Shown here piece after piece: positions 20,401 to 28,939 of a stretch of 64,000 bases of DNA. Source of the stretch: Daucus carota subsp. sativus (Eukaryota; Streptophyta; Magnoliopsida; Apiales; Apiaceae); contig NC_030387.2 of NCBI RefSeq assembly GCF_001625215.2, forward strand, positions 38,401,606-38,465,605, given 5' to 3'. The notes beneath the pieces are model-generated. The model had not been told where the DNA came from and ran no database searches. It saw only the letters and a list, made by a program, of their open reading frames with translations. The stretch's first letter is position 1. The number at the start of each line of letters is the position of its first letter. Position numbers and translations under genes: made by a program.

Positions 20401-21570
20401 TGGGATGTTACTAGAGTGCAGCAGCAATTCCTGGAAGAGGATGCTAAAGCAATATTGGCAATTCAGGTTCCTAATGGAGATATTCGAGATAGAGTTGTTT
20501 GGGCGCACTCAACTAATGGCGTTTACTCTGCTAAAGCAGGGTACCATTTGTGGCAAGCTCTCAATATTGGCACTAGCAACATCTCTCAACGAGAAGGGTG
20601 GGGAAAGATATGGCGTCTGCTTCTTCCTCATAAAATTAAAATCTTTGTATGGCGGTTCTGTAGAAATGTGATTCCAGTACGGCGGAGGCTTAGTAGTAAA
20701 GGTGTGTTAGTTCCCTGGATGTGTCCAATGTGTGACAAAGATGTTGAACATATGGCTCATGTTTTCTTCGAGTGCGACTTTGCCATGCAGTGTTGGGACA
20801 AGGTCGGGCTTAGATATGATATGAGCACAGTGGAGAGGGTGGAGGAATGGCTTCTCGATAAACTTTCTAGTGCTCCAGATGCAGAAGTGACCTTGGTTTG
20901 CATCGTCCTGTGGGGGATATGGTTCTGGAGAAACAAGAAGGTATGGGATAATAAATATGTAACTCCTGGAACTGCTATGGAGGGGAGTCTTAATGTAGTA
21001 AAGGAATGGAAGGAGGCGAAGCGAGTGCATATAACTACATCTCAGCATACAGAGAAGCCAAGCCAGAAGAAAGAGTTGAAATGGATCCCTCCCGAGGAAG
21101 GTGTTCTTAGAGTTAATGTTGATGCTTCTCTCTTTCCTGGAGCAGATTCATTTTCTCTTGGTATGCTAATTCGAGACCACCATGGTTCTTTTGTAGCAGG
21201 AAGAACGATGAAGCTGCCGACCACTGAGTCCGTGTTCGAAGCAGAAGCTATTGGAGTCAAAGAGGCCCTGTCATGGATGGTGAATATGCAGTTGCAGGAG
21301 GAAATAGTGCAGGTCGAGACAGACTCTATGTTAACGGCTACTGCCATCAATAGTCAGGTTCTGAACTTATTAGAGGTGGGGGAAGTTATCGGGGAATGCT
21401 GCTCAAAGTTACAGAACATGCCGCGTACCTCAGTTAGATTTGTTAGAAAACAAGCAAACAAGGCAGCTCATTTGTTAGCTCGATTTCCTTGTGCTGTTTA
21501 TGATCATGTTGATTTTACATCTCCTCCAAACTGTTTGTTGGAGACTCTTTTGTTTGATCGTTCGAAGTAA
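17485..21570 (+). CDS. LINE ORF2: endonuclease, reverse transcriptase, RNase H
   Basis: An uninterrupted 1361-residue ORF. Residues 1-230 form an APE-type endonuclease with NWLSWNCRGLG at the start, WGDFND at about 135 and SDHDPI at about 222. The reverse transcriptase spans about 450-740: LKLDISKAYDRV at about 572, RGLRQGDPLSPYLF at about 631 and the catalytic FADD at about 680. A zf-RVT region with CPMCDKDVEHMAHVFFEC lies at about 1080-1100. A plant-type RNase H domain follows (VNVDASL at about 1211, EAEAIGVKEAL, VETDS). It copies LINE RNA by target-primed reverse transcription. Absence of any stop or frameshift over 4 kb implies a young copy, although ORF1 is incomplete. Confidence 0.93.
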   Translation: MNWLSWNCRGLGNSCTVRVLDDLIKDRNPAFLFLIETFSSAGRMEELRIKLGFDNCFAVDCVGHSGGLAILWKNKVQCRVSGYSRHHIDVVLSENNVDSWRLSCYYGFPDRSRRKDAWDFIRRLASLSALPWCIWGDFNDLLYVDDKKGNVPHPPGLLEGFRRVIEDCHLTELDLKGGKFTWERGRGTSGWVRERLDRAFATAQWWSKFPLCNLNVIHTSRSDHDPIQLDLLRISRSKKEFRFRFENTWLREPSFIKDVSENWGGLPAIHFLPKLMSISSFMARWGRTFFHKFREKVKQQKVVIERLFDRDDADGVKEYLTEKSKLNDLLLHEELYWKQRAKIFWLAEGDENTKFFHANASARKRSNKVSYLINDQGVRVDDHEGMCDIVSSYFTGVFAGEIGDDCTDNVTSPRTITATQNAKLTEQVTYEEFTEAIKQMHPDKASGPDGLNPAFFQTFWSILGREVFNCCKDWLEVNSFPSELNNTNVVLIPKKENASAMKDLRPIALCNVLYKILAKVLANRLKEVLPSVISENQSAFVANRSITDNVLVAFELIHHMKRKNRGNEGEIALKLDISKAYDRVSWAFLRNRMRAVGFCEKWIGWMMLCVQTVSYNFCFNGTVLGPVIPKRGLRQGDPLSPYLFLLCVESLSNMLDQASLDGLISGCKVSHSAPVISHLLFADDSFLFFKASMEEVRTIKGLLNEYEKLSGQAVNYQKSGVFFSANVGRSLQQDLCDVLGVHNGITDSNYLGLPSLVGRSKKRVFGFLKERASKRIQSWHGKPISRAGKTILIRNVAQSIPSYCMSCFLLPKTMCQELERMYNNYWWSSGTGGRRGINWLSWNNVSMSKRQGGLGFRNLHGFNIALLGKHVWNFLQNPNALVSRLYKARYFPCSNVLKAKKGQDPSFIWSGLWSAKEALYSGFRWIVGDGNDIVAVKDAWLRRKTDFRVENSHVYEGRSELVSSLFYPNSKLWDVTRVQQQFLEEDAKAILAIQVPNGDIRDRVVWAHSTNGVYSAKAGYHLWQALNIGTSNISQREGWGKIWRLLLPHKIKIFVWRFCRNVIPVRRRLSSKGVLVPWMCPMCDKDVEHMAHVFFECDFAMQCWDKVGLRYDMSTVERVEEWLLDKLSSAPDAEVTLVCIVLWGIWFWRNKKVWDNKYVTPGTAMEGSLNVVKEWKEAKRVHITTSQHTEKPSQKKELKWIPPEEGVLRVNVDASLFPGADSFSLGMLIRDHHGSFVAGRTMKLPTTESVFEAEAIGVKEALSWMVNMQLQEEIVQVETDSMLTATAINSQVLNLLEVGEVIGECCSKLQNMPRTSVRFVRKQANKAAHLLARFPCAVYDHVDFTSPPNCLLETLLFDRSK

Positions 21571-21600
21571 TGAAATTTTCCCTTTGTCAAAAAAAAAAAA

Positions 21601-21883
21601 GAGCAGATTGGACAAAGTAGTTAAGAATTTATCTAAGTTGGATCCTGACCGCTCACATCGACCTCTTCTCTTTTTTTTTTACGAAAAGCGAAAAATTTAA
21701 TAGAATTATCAGTTACATCAACCGATATTGGATCAACAAATGATCCCAAAACATGAACAATTTTATATCGTGAAAAGTGAGCTCTTATGATATTCACCAC
21801 CGTGCCATATCTGATACAAGCCTTACGGATTACCCATGTAATTCTCTTCTTTTTAAATCATGCTAAACGGTTCTTGTATATAA
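21601..21883. other. Flank downstream of the LINE
   Basis: Unremarkable AT-rich sequence with a T-run near 21671; no gene. Confidence 0.3.
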
Positions 21884-22242
21884 TAATATCTTATATTTCA
21901 AACTAAAATAAAACAATTAATTTTCATCTCATCAAAAGTTTCTTGTATATACTCCCTCCGTCCCATTTTAACTGCTTTTGACTTTTTTACACGTATTTTA
22001 AGGTGTTAAAAAAATCACATCTAAACATAATTATTCTTTATAAAATTTATATCAAATAAAAGTTCAGAATCTAAACTTTTATTTGATATAAGAATTAAAT
22101 TTTTTAATTGAGTGTAGATATTATTTTTTTGCACCTCAATATACGTGTTAAAAAGTCAAACATCAGTTAAAATGGGACAGAGGGAGTAATATCTTATATT
22201 TCAAACTAAAATAAAACAATTAATTTTCATCTCATCAAAAGT
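21884..22242. mobile_element. Stowaway-like MITE between two 56-bp direct repeats
   Basis: The MITE itself is 21952-22186. Its ends CTCCCTCCGTCCCATTTTAA and the inverse (TTAAAATGGGACAGAGGGAG) form a good terminal inverted repeat with TA on both sides. Outside it a 56-bp sequence starting TAATATCTTATATTTCAAAC occurs at 21884-21939 and again at 22187-22242. Confidence 0.8.
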
Positions 22243-23948
22243 GAAAATAATGGAGTGTCTGATGTAAAATTAGGTAGTAAATATAAATCTATATTAAAGA
22301 ACAACGAAATATTTGAGATTTAAAAAATTATAAATAATTATCAAAGACATGAGGCTGTTTTAATTGATTAAAGTACATTATTCCATTTATCACCTCACAT
22401 TAGAAAAATTCTATCGATTCTAGGTTGCTCTGCTCTTTTATACGCGGATTATGGCCTCTGTGGAATCTTGGTCATCTGATTTTGATTAGTTAAATAAATT
22501 AGTTAATTAACACTTATCTGGTCGGTTAATCTTGTCATTCAACATCTGTATTATTCATCCACCATATATGTTAAAAAATTTAATAAGTTAAACCAACTTT
22601 TCAAAATAAATGACAAAATGTCCGTATCACAAGTTACTCGTCCTTCGATTAATTTATACTCATTTATACGTGTCAATCGACCATCCTATTTGCTATAATT
22701 CAATTGAAAAGTTAATTTATCTTGAATTAAATAAGTTCACTAACGAAGAATATATTGACAAATTCACAAGTACAAGTATATCCAATTAGACAAAATGAAA
22801 AGGCGGATAGATAAAAAGTTAAAGGAAAAGGCGTTAAGCCCAACCGAAAGGAAAAAACGTTAAGGCTACAGTTGAAAACACGTGACAATATTTAATTAAA
22901 ATTTTCAATATACAATATGTATCTCAAGGAAATATTATTAGTAAATAACTTAGGTTGAGATAAATATTTGTTCTTTCGAATTTTTTTTAATTTCTTATGA
23001 TTATTTTATTTGAATCGAGAATACATCTACTTTGTATGTAGCAATTCTAAAAATCCGCAAATATATGCCGGAGCTGTTTTACTTAACGAAGTACTTATTA
23101 TTTATATGTGACTACTTGTGTATAAGAAATTATTTATAAGTGAAAAATAATATTTAATATATTTATTTGAATAATTTTTTTGGTATTTGCAATTTATGGT
23201 GTATGGAAGTTATTAATATAATACTAAAATTTTATATATAATTTTTTAAGAAGATTTTAAAAATTATAAAATTAAAAAATCCAAATTATTAGATTCTGAC
23301 ATGTAAATTAGAAATTGAATTCAAAACTTTTTACGTAAAACATCATAATATTAATAGTTTGGCTAGTTTGTGTCCATGACACATGTTAAGTATTAAAATA
23401 TATCGATTTGTTGTATTTTGATTGATGTGATTGTTGTTAATGTATGAAGTATATCATTATTAAAAAAGTAAACCAATAAAAACAAGATAAATTTATCAAT
23501 TTTATATTTACCGTGTGCTATGAGTACATCATAGAAAAAGCATATTAGTACGTGTTTAAAAGACAAAGACCTTGTTTGGAAGTTGGAAGTTAGAAGTTTG
23601 GGTCAAAATTAGAGGTTTGAGGCGTTTTAAAGGTTTGACCACCAGAATCTGCTAAAATTAATGTTCGATAGTTACCAGATTCAATTAGAGGTTTAGATCC
23701 AAAAAGCTAATCTTGAAAAAATATTTTGAAGAGGTTTTTGGGTTAGAAATTTTGATTTGTGTCAGAAAAAACTGATCAATCAGCTATTTATTAAATAGTT
23801 TGCTGAGAAACATTTAATTCAATCCGTTAGTCAAAACATCAGTTTCTAATCAAAATATTTAATTTAATCAGCTAACCGCTAATTCAAAAATAGGGTGAAA
23901 AGCATTTTCACTCAAAGGCAAAAGCATTTTCACTCATTTAAATAAGTT
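22243..23948. other. AT-rich intergenic DNA left of the MULE
   Basis: No gene found. ACCTTGTTTGGAAG at 23571 looks like one end of a hAT-type MITE, but its partner end was not seen. Confidence 0.35.
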
Positions 23949-23958
23949 ATCGAAAGAC

Positions 23959-24719
23959 GGCTCCCTCTCATTTCTAACCACTCTATTCAACCACTTTTCA
24001 AAACTAACCAGTTTTTTTTCGAGCTTTCAAAACTAACCGGTCTAAATGAGGCGAGAAAGAGCGACCCGAACGAAAACGATTTCTCCAACAGGGGTCGCGC
24101 TTTGAAAAAGCGACCCAAGCTTGAAAATCCCCCCTTGGGTCGCGTTTTCAAAGAGCTACCCAAGCTTGAAAATCCCCCCTTGGGGTCGCATTTTCAAAGA
24201 GCTACCCAAGCTCTTTGATATGTGCCCCATTTCTTTGAAACAACCCTAATTATAATATAATAATTTTTTTTTAAATAATATAATATTTTTATAATATTAT
24301 ATTATATAATGATATAATATAAAAAAATCATAAAATTCGTATACATTATTTGTGATATATTTTTTTAAAAAATAAAATCATTAATCGGATAATTCTTATA
24401 CATTATTTGTGATATTATATTTTATATTATTATATTATGTAATGATATAATATAATATTATAGATTGTAATATTATATTTTTTAATTAAATTTAATTCGG
24501 AAATATTTTTTCCTTTATCTAATTTTTACCTAATGTTTTTTTATTTACCTAATATTTATAGTTTATTAATTATTTATCTAATATTTAAAGTTTTATTTAC
24601 CTAATATTAAAATGTGATGCAGAGAATTATTTTTTGAGGAGTGTGCAAATAATTTTGATTGTATGGTCACATCTAAGGCAGTAGGTTTTTTAGCTTTTTA
24701 TTACAAAACATTGATTTAA
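23959..24719 (+). repeat. MULE left terminal inverted repeat
   Basis: 761 bp, inverse of 33682-34442. The outer about 250 bp carry repeated GGGTCGC/GCGACCC and AAGCTTGAAAATCCCCCCTT motifs; the inner part is almost pure AT. Confidence 0.88.
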
Positions 24720-25200
24720 CGCGACCCAAACCAAAAAAATATTCCAGTAAGGGTCGCGCTTTGAAAGAGCGACCCAAACATAAATATATAAGTATGGGTC
24801 GCGCTTTCAAAGAGCGACCCATATGGGTTGTTTTTTAAAAAAAAAATCAAAAATCAGAAAATATTATTTCAAAGGGCGACCCATATTATTTATATTATAA
24901 TATTTTATAATATAATTTATATAATGATATAATATAAAAATATTTTATATTATATAGTGATATATATATATATATTTATATATTTAATTCAAGTTTTAGT
25001 AAGTATTTATATTATAATATTTTATAATATTATTTATATAATGATATAATATAAAAATATTTTATATTATATAGTGATACATTATTTGTGATATTATATT
25101 TTATATTATTATATTATGTAATGATATAATATAATATTATAGATTGTCATATTTAAATATTTAAGCTCATATAGATTGTACTTAAAAGGTAATTCGCATT
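24720..25200. repeat. Subterminal repeat copies inside the MULE left end
   Basis: Further GGGTCGCGCTTTCAAAGAGC-type blocks (24721-24890) are followed by long AT-only stretches that repeat each other (24890-24960, 25003-25075). They match the right interior at about 33100-33190 in inverse orientation. Confidence 0.6.
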
Positions 25201-25282
25201 ACATAAACTTAAACGAAACAGAAGCATTACATAAACTGAAAGGAAATTACATATGATTAAAATGAGAACATGACATAAGTTC

Positions 25283-26044
25283 TCAATCCTGAGTGAGGTC
25301 CACAATATAGTCGGAATCATATCCTTCATCATCATCTTCATCGTCCTCAGCGTGAGCATCATCGTCTCCACCATCATCAGCAACACCGCCTTCCACTTCA
25401 TCTTCATCGACCCACGGGGTAGACATTTGCACTCGACGGCACTGATAAGTTACATTGTCCACATCTCCCCACTCGGCCCAAAATCTGGCTTCCTGACTTC
25501 CCTCGAGTTTAGCCTGCAGTGCGGCGCACTCTTCATCGATTTTAGCCGCATAATACCTCCTGCGAGAATCACCAAATGGGATATCCATCTCACCCATCTC
25601 ACGATGGCGTTGAAAATAGAGTTTGTGAACTTCAGGGAATTTTCTGTTATGGATATCATCTTCCGCCTCCGTCATCACCCAATCTTTGCCCCTTCTAATC
25701 CTCCTATAAACATACCTGCAAATATAACGGAAGAGTTTGTTCCACTTTTTCACGTTCTTTTGATGTTCAACCTCGAGACGTCTCTCTTCTCTCGTCTCCT
25801 CTATCATTTTCTTGATGTCAAAGTCAGTGCGCATCCGTCCCAACGGTGGCCGAGTTTTCTTTTGTTGCACGACCGGTGGTGCCTTGCTTTTAGGAGCTGG
25901 TTTAGGTTGGTTGCTTCGGTTGTTGCGCATCCCTCCCAACACAAGCTCCGGCTGTCTCCTATCTTGTTGCTGTTTGAGGCGTTTTTCGCAGCCGGGGGTC
26001 ATTGGTGCTTTCCCCTTATCCATTGGTGCCTTGCCCTTATCCAT
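25283..26044 (-). CDS. MULE cargo: acidic-tail protein with SIM-like C-terminus, unknown function
   Basis: A single-exon 253-residue ORF of no recognised family. It opens with a duplicated heptad (MDKGKAP twice), then a basic proline/lysine-rich segment to about residue 70. A charged, probably helical region follows (EETREERRLEVEHQKNVKKW, then RYICRYVYRRIRRGKDW). Next come AALQAKLEGSQEARFWAEWGD and a long Asp/Glu run, and the protein ends DSDYIVDLTQD. A hydrophobic IVDLT core next to acid residues resembles a SUMO-interacting motif. Basic N-terminus plus acidic tail suggests a nuclear protein, but function is unknown. The start is supported by a TATA box about 75 bases upstream. The gene is divergent from the 143-residue gene across 564 bases. 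Confidence 0.7.
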   Translation of the reverse strand: MDKGKAPMDKGKAPMTPGCEKRLKQQQDRRQPELVLGGMRNNRSNQPKPAPKSKAPPVVQQKKTRPPLGRMRTDFDIKKMIEETREERRLEVEHQKNVKKWNKLFRYICRYVYRRIRRGKDWVMTEAEDDIHNRKFPEVHKLYFQRHREMGEMDIPFGDSRRRYYAAKIDEECAALQAKLEGSQEARFWAEWGDVDNVTYQCRRVQMSTPWVDEDEVEGGVADDGGDDDAHAEDDEDDDEGYDSDYIVDLTQD

Positions 26045-26114
26045 TTTCAGCTTAAGTGATGAGTGAATTTTGTGTTTGTTTAGTTGCTTGTATGTGTATC
26101 AACCATAATGAAGA

Positions 26115-26126
26115 CCTATTTATAGG
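26115..26126 (-). promoter_or_regulatory. TATA core of the acidic-tail cargo gene
   Basis: CCTATAAATAGG on the minus strand, about 75 bases before ATG 26044. The same core precedes the other three cargo genes. Confidence 0.7.
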
Positions 26127-26153
26127 CGAATGGATTATTGTTTAGCTGAATAT

Positions 26154-26197
26154 ATTTAAAGGACTTGTCAATTTTTGAATTGACAAGTCCTTTAAAT
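26154..26197. promoter_or_regulatory. Palindrome in the divergent cargo promoter
   Basis: AAAGGACTTGTCAA and TTGACAAGTCCTTT form a hairpin-capable palindrome with arms of about 20 bases. Only its right half recurs upstream of the GRF gene (about 28993-29012). Confidence 0.5.
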
Positions 26198-26308
26198 GAG
26201 CTGAATCTTTTCTTTCAATGCATGCTATGGTTTGGCAGTATGAAAACGTGGGTCTAATCTATAAAGTGAGAAACTTTGTATAGTCTAATCTTTACAGTGA
26301 GGCACTTT

Positions 26309-26440
26309 ACTTTTGCAGAACCTTTACTTTATGACCTACTGTACACCATGTGACCCTCTGCATTATCAGATACTACTTTTGCAGAACCTTTACTTTATGA
26401 CCTACTGTACACCATGTGACCCTCTGCATTATCAGATACT
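26309..26440. repeat. Two tandem 66-bp repeats in the cargo promoter region
   Basis: The unit starting ACTTTTGCAGAACCTTTACT occurs at 26309-26374 and again at 26375-26440. A shorter, looser repeat (ACTGTTGATCATGTGAATAT) follows to about 26507. Confidence 0.7.
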
Positions 26441-26528
26441 ACTGTTGATCATGTGAATATCAGCATTATGAGATACAACTGTTGATCATGTGAATATGAG
26501 CATTATTTCGTTGCAATGTTATGCTGTG

Positions 26529-26540
26529 CCTATAAATAGG
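26529..26540 (+). promoter_or_regulatory. TATA core of the 143-residue cargo gene
   Basis: CCTATAAATAGG about 70 bases before ATG 26609, identical to the core of the divergent neighbour. Confidence 0.7.
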
Positions 26541-26608
26541 TTCACATACAATATTGTCAATGCACTCACAACCATAGAACTCGCACAAGAAATAGTTCAA
26601 CATAAATC

Positions 26609-27040
26609 ATGAGTTACACACCAGGTGATCTGTTTGTTGCCATGGGTAGGAAATGGTGGTGTGAGGATGAGTTTAGGTACTCTTTAAATCCTAATTTACG
26701 CTACTCCCCTCAGTCGATTACCACCATGTTGGATGAGTGGACGTGGCGTGTGCGTTCGCTTGAAGTGTGCAGGGAACGTTGTGCACTAGCTGGGATTCCA
26801 ATTCCTAAACAAAAGGCTCGTACTATGCCTCGAGAGACGCCGCAGGAGATGGAGGTCGCCCTATTCAGAGCGAGAGAAGAGGAGAATCGCATGCATCTGC
26901 GTCTGCAGCGTCAGAGCCTATACGATGATGCTAGGATGTTTCGGGAAGCAGGGGACTGGTTTAAGGAACAACAATACCTTGCACTGGTCACCAGTCCGGA
27001 TTATTATTCTGATAGTGTAATGTCGTCCGAGGACGAATAA
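26609..27040 (+). CDS. MULE cargo: 143-residue protein of unknown function
   Basis: A single-exon ORF with no recognised domain. It is tryptophan- and arginine-rich in the first half (GRKWWCEDEFRYSL, then MLDEWTWRVRSLEVCRERC). It has a charged, probably helical middle (ALFRAREEENRMHLRLQRQS) and an acidic serine-rich end (SDSVMSSEDE). Codon structure and the shared upstream TATA core support a real gene. It lies in the divergent pair with the acidic-tail gene and reads toward the pseudogene at 27623. Like its neighbours it has a charged tail, but no clear sequence similarity to them. Confidence 0.65.
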   Translation: MSYTPGDLFVAMGRKWWCEDEFRYSLNPNLRYSPQSITTMLDEWTWRVRSLEVCRERCALAGIPIPKQKARTMPRETPQEMEVALFRAREEENRMHLRLQRQSLYDDARMFREAGDWFKEQQYLALVTSPDYYSDSVMSSEDE

Positions 27041-27529
27041 GTGGTCGTAGTACCATCGTGTTTGTTATCTACCTTTCAGTCTAAGTTGGTTTTCTTGTTC
27101 TTTAAATGTTGTGTTGTTAAATTTGTCGCAATTTGGTTTGAAGCACTTGTAATGACATATTTTCAAGTTAATGTCACGGATTTAATTGTTGTACATTTAT
27201 CTATCGTGCTTTAGTGCCTGATGTAGTCATTTTAGCAGTATACGCCTGTATTGAATTTCCCTTGTCATTTCAAAAATGTAAATATGAGTTGTCTTCTCAC
27301 CACTTTAAACAAAATAAAGACAACACTGCAAAAGAAGACTGCAAAGAAACAACACTGCAGCAGAGAGTTGTTATTTCAAACTTTTAAAAATGTCAGGCTT
27401 ATTACTGTACACATGTGAACCATATCTTCCATCAAAATACGCATGCATTTAAAGAAATCAAAGCATGCATTTAATGAATACAGTTGGATTTCAATTTTTG
27501 CCTAACAATAATTCGTTGGCGACCTGTCT

Positions 27530-27539
27530 TATAAATAGG
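27530..27539 (+). promoter_or_regulatory. TATA core of the acidic-tail pseudogene
   Basis: TATAAATAGG (in CTTATAAATAGGTCC), about 90 bases before ATG 27623; one base away from the core of the sister genes. Confidence 0.6.
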
Positions 27540-27622
27540 TCCTCCAGTCTGTCTTCTACACATACATTGAACTCAGTTTCCACATTTGAACTACGAAAAA
27601 ACATCACTTCAACTGCACCAAG

Positions 27623-28141
27623 ATGGAAAAGGGTAAAATGCCAATGTCCCCTGGCTACGAAAAACGCCTGGAACAGCAACAACATAGAAGACAATAACCA
27701 GAGCTATTGTTGGGAGGGATGCGCAGCAACCAAAACAACCAACGACCTGCAGTAGCTCCTAAAAGCAAACCACCACAGACGTTGAAGATCAAGCGGGATC
27801 ATGCGTACTATTTGCAACGCAAGTTCTCTACTAGGAGAGCCCGAAACGGCAAAGATTGGGTGCCGACAGAGCAGGAGGTTGAGGACGAGGGGAGACGTTA
27901 TCCTGAAGTTGATAAACTTTTAGAAGACAGACTTCGTCCGTTGGATAAAGTAGTTTCTGATGCTCGCTACAATCGATACATGGCTGGAATTAAGCAAGAA
28001 TGCGATGCATTGCAGGCTAAACTTGATGCACGTGATGAAGCTGATTATTGGGCAATTTGGGGAGATGTTGACGCTGTGGATGATGAAGATGATTATGAAG
28101 AGTATGGTTCCGACTATATTGTGGACATCACCAAGGATTGA
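27623..28141 (+). pseudogene. MULE cargo: inverted pseudogene copy of the acidic-tail protein
   Basis: The frame from ATG 27623 reads MEKGKMPMSPGYEKRLEQQQ, then meets TAA at codon 25 (27695-27697), exactly where the sister gene at 25283-26044 continues RRQPEL. After the stop the same frame stays open to 28141 and matches the sister protein throughout (RNGKDWVPTEQE, ECDALQAKLDARDEADYWA, IWGDVDAV). It also ends in an acidic run and GSDYIVDITKD. Similarity continues past the stop codon for about 100 bases. The region between residues about 50 and 110 of the sister protein is shorter here. Reinitiation at a later Met (27707 TTG or 27714 ATG region) could still give a protein of about 140 residues. 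Confidence 0.75.
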
Positions 28142-28398
28142 GAACTTAAGTTATGTTCTCATTTTAATCATATGTAATTTCGTTTTAGTTTATGTAATGC
28201 TTCTGTTTCTTTTAAGTTTATTTATTGCTTTAACACCATTACATTAAATTAATTAACGAAAATGGATTAACAACAATAAAAAACAAGGACTGAAAAGAAA
28301 AATACAGATTAACAATAAAAACTAGATCATGCACTGAAGCACAATATGTCATTACATGTGCTTTAAACCAAATTGCGACAAATTTAACGACACAACAT

Positions 28399-28853
28399 TT
28401 AAATCACGAGAAAAGCCACAAACAATGCGATCATTAAACAAAGTAATCCTACTACGGAAGTCAATGCCTTATGCATTTTCCTGCTTCTCTCCAGGATAAT
28501 TGCATTCTCGAGTTCTTGCACCCTTGTCTCACAAGCGTGAAGAGTGGCCTGTAGATGTAGACGCTCATCATTCAATCGAGTAATTATAGCATCATCCTCC
28601 AAAGGCTCATCATCAATCCATTTGAAATAATAACAGCTATTTGCCTGCAGTTAAATATTTTACAGTTTTAAGCACAAAGAATGTAAACATATGCTGTATA
28701 TTCCAAAACTTTACTTACAATTGGAGAACCGCAGCAGTAAAATCTCTGAGCCATCATCTCATCATTCCAACAAGTTCGTATTTTAGCCCTCAAACCACAA
28801 TTACAGAAGTGGTTGCTTGATGCAACGAGAGAGCTTGAAGACAATGATATCAT
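28399..28853 (-). CDS. MULE cargo: GRF-type zinc finger, coiled coil and membrane anchor
   Basis: Two exons, 28853-28719 and 28644-28399, with a GT-AG intron, encode 126 residues. The GRF zinc finger reads FCNCGLRAKIRTCWNDE, then RFYCCGSPI, joined to ANSCYYFKWIDDEPL. The cysteines are split between the exons as in other plant GRF genes. A coiled coil follows (LNDERLHLQATLHACETRVQ), and a C-terminal hydrophobic helix (VVGLLCLMIALFVAFLVI) probably anchors it in a membrane. GRF fingers bind single-stranded nucleic acid in some families. Such small GRF proteins are common in plant genomes and often lie in or near transposons. It shares the CCTATAAATAGG core promoter with the other cargo genes. 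Confidence 0.82.
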
Positions 28854-28927
28854 CGGAATTGTAACAAAATGATGTGTTTTATGTGTTTGTTTGGTTGAAT
28901 GTATGTGTATTAACCACATAATGAAGG

Positions 28928-28939
28928 CCTATTTATAGG
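28928..28939 (-). promoter_or_regulatory. TATA core of the GRF cargo gene
   Basis: CCTATAAATAGG on the minus strand inside a GGCC...GGCC palindrome, about 75-85 bases before ATG 28853. Flanking bases also match the promoter at 26100-26130. Confidence 0.7.

Larger units (their letters stand above)
17058..21600 (+). mobile_element. L1-type non-LTR retrotransposon (LINE), 5' truncated
   Basis: The tail of an ORF1, an intact ORF2 and a poly(A) tract (about 21589-21600) in the expected order. The 5' boundary is approximate because ORF1 is open only from 17129 and no target duplication matching the sequence after the tail (GAGCAGATTGG) was found upstream. Confidence 0.88.

Noticed and set aside
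23571..23935. Complete hAT-type MITE starting ACCTTGTTTGGA
   Set aside because: Only one end is visible; no inverted partner or target duplication before the MULE.
25352..26059. 235-residue plus-strand ORF
   Set aside because: Exact antisense of the acidic-tail cargo gene; its composition is explained by the complementary Asp/Glu codons, and the opposite frame has the start context and TATA core.
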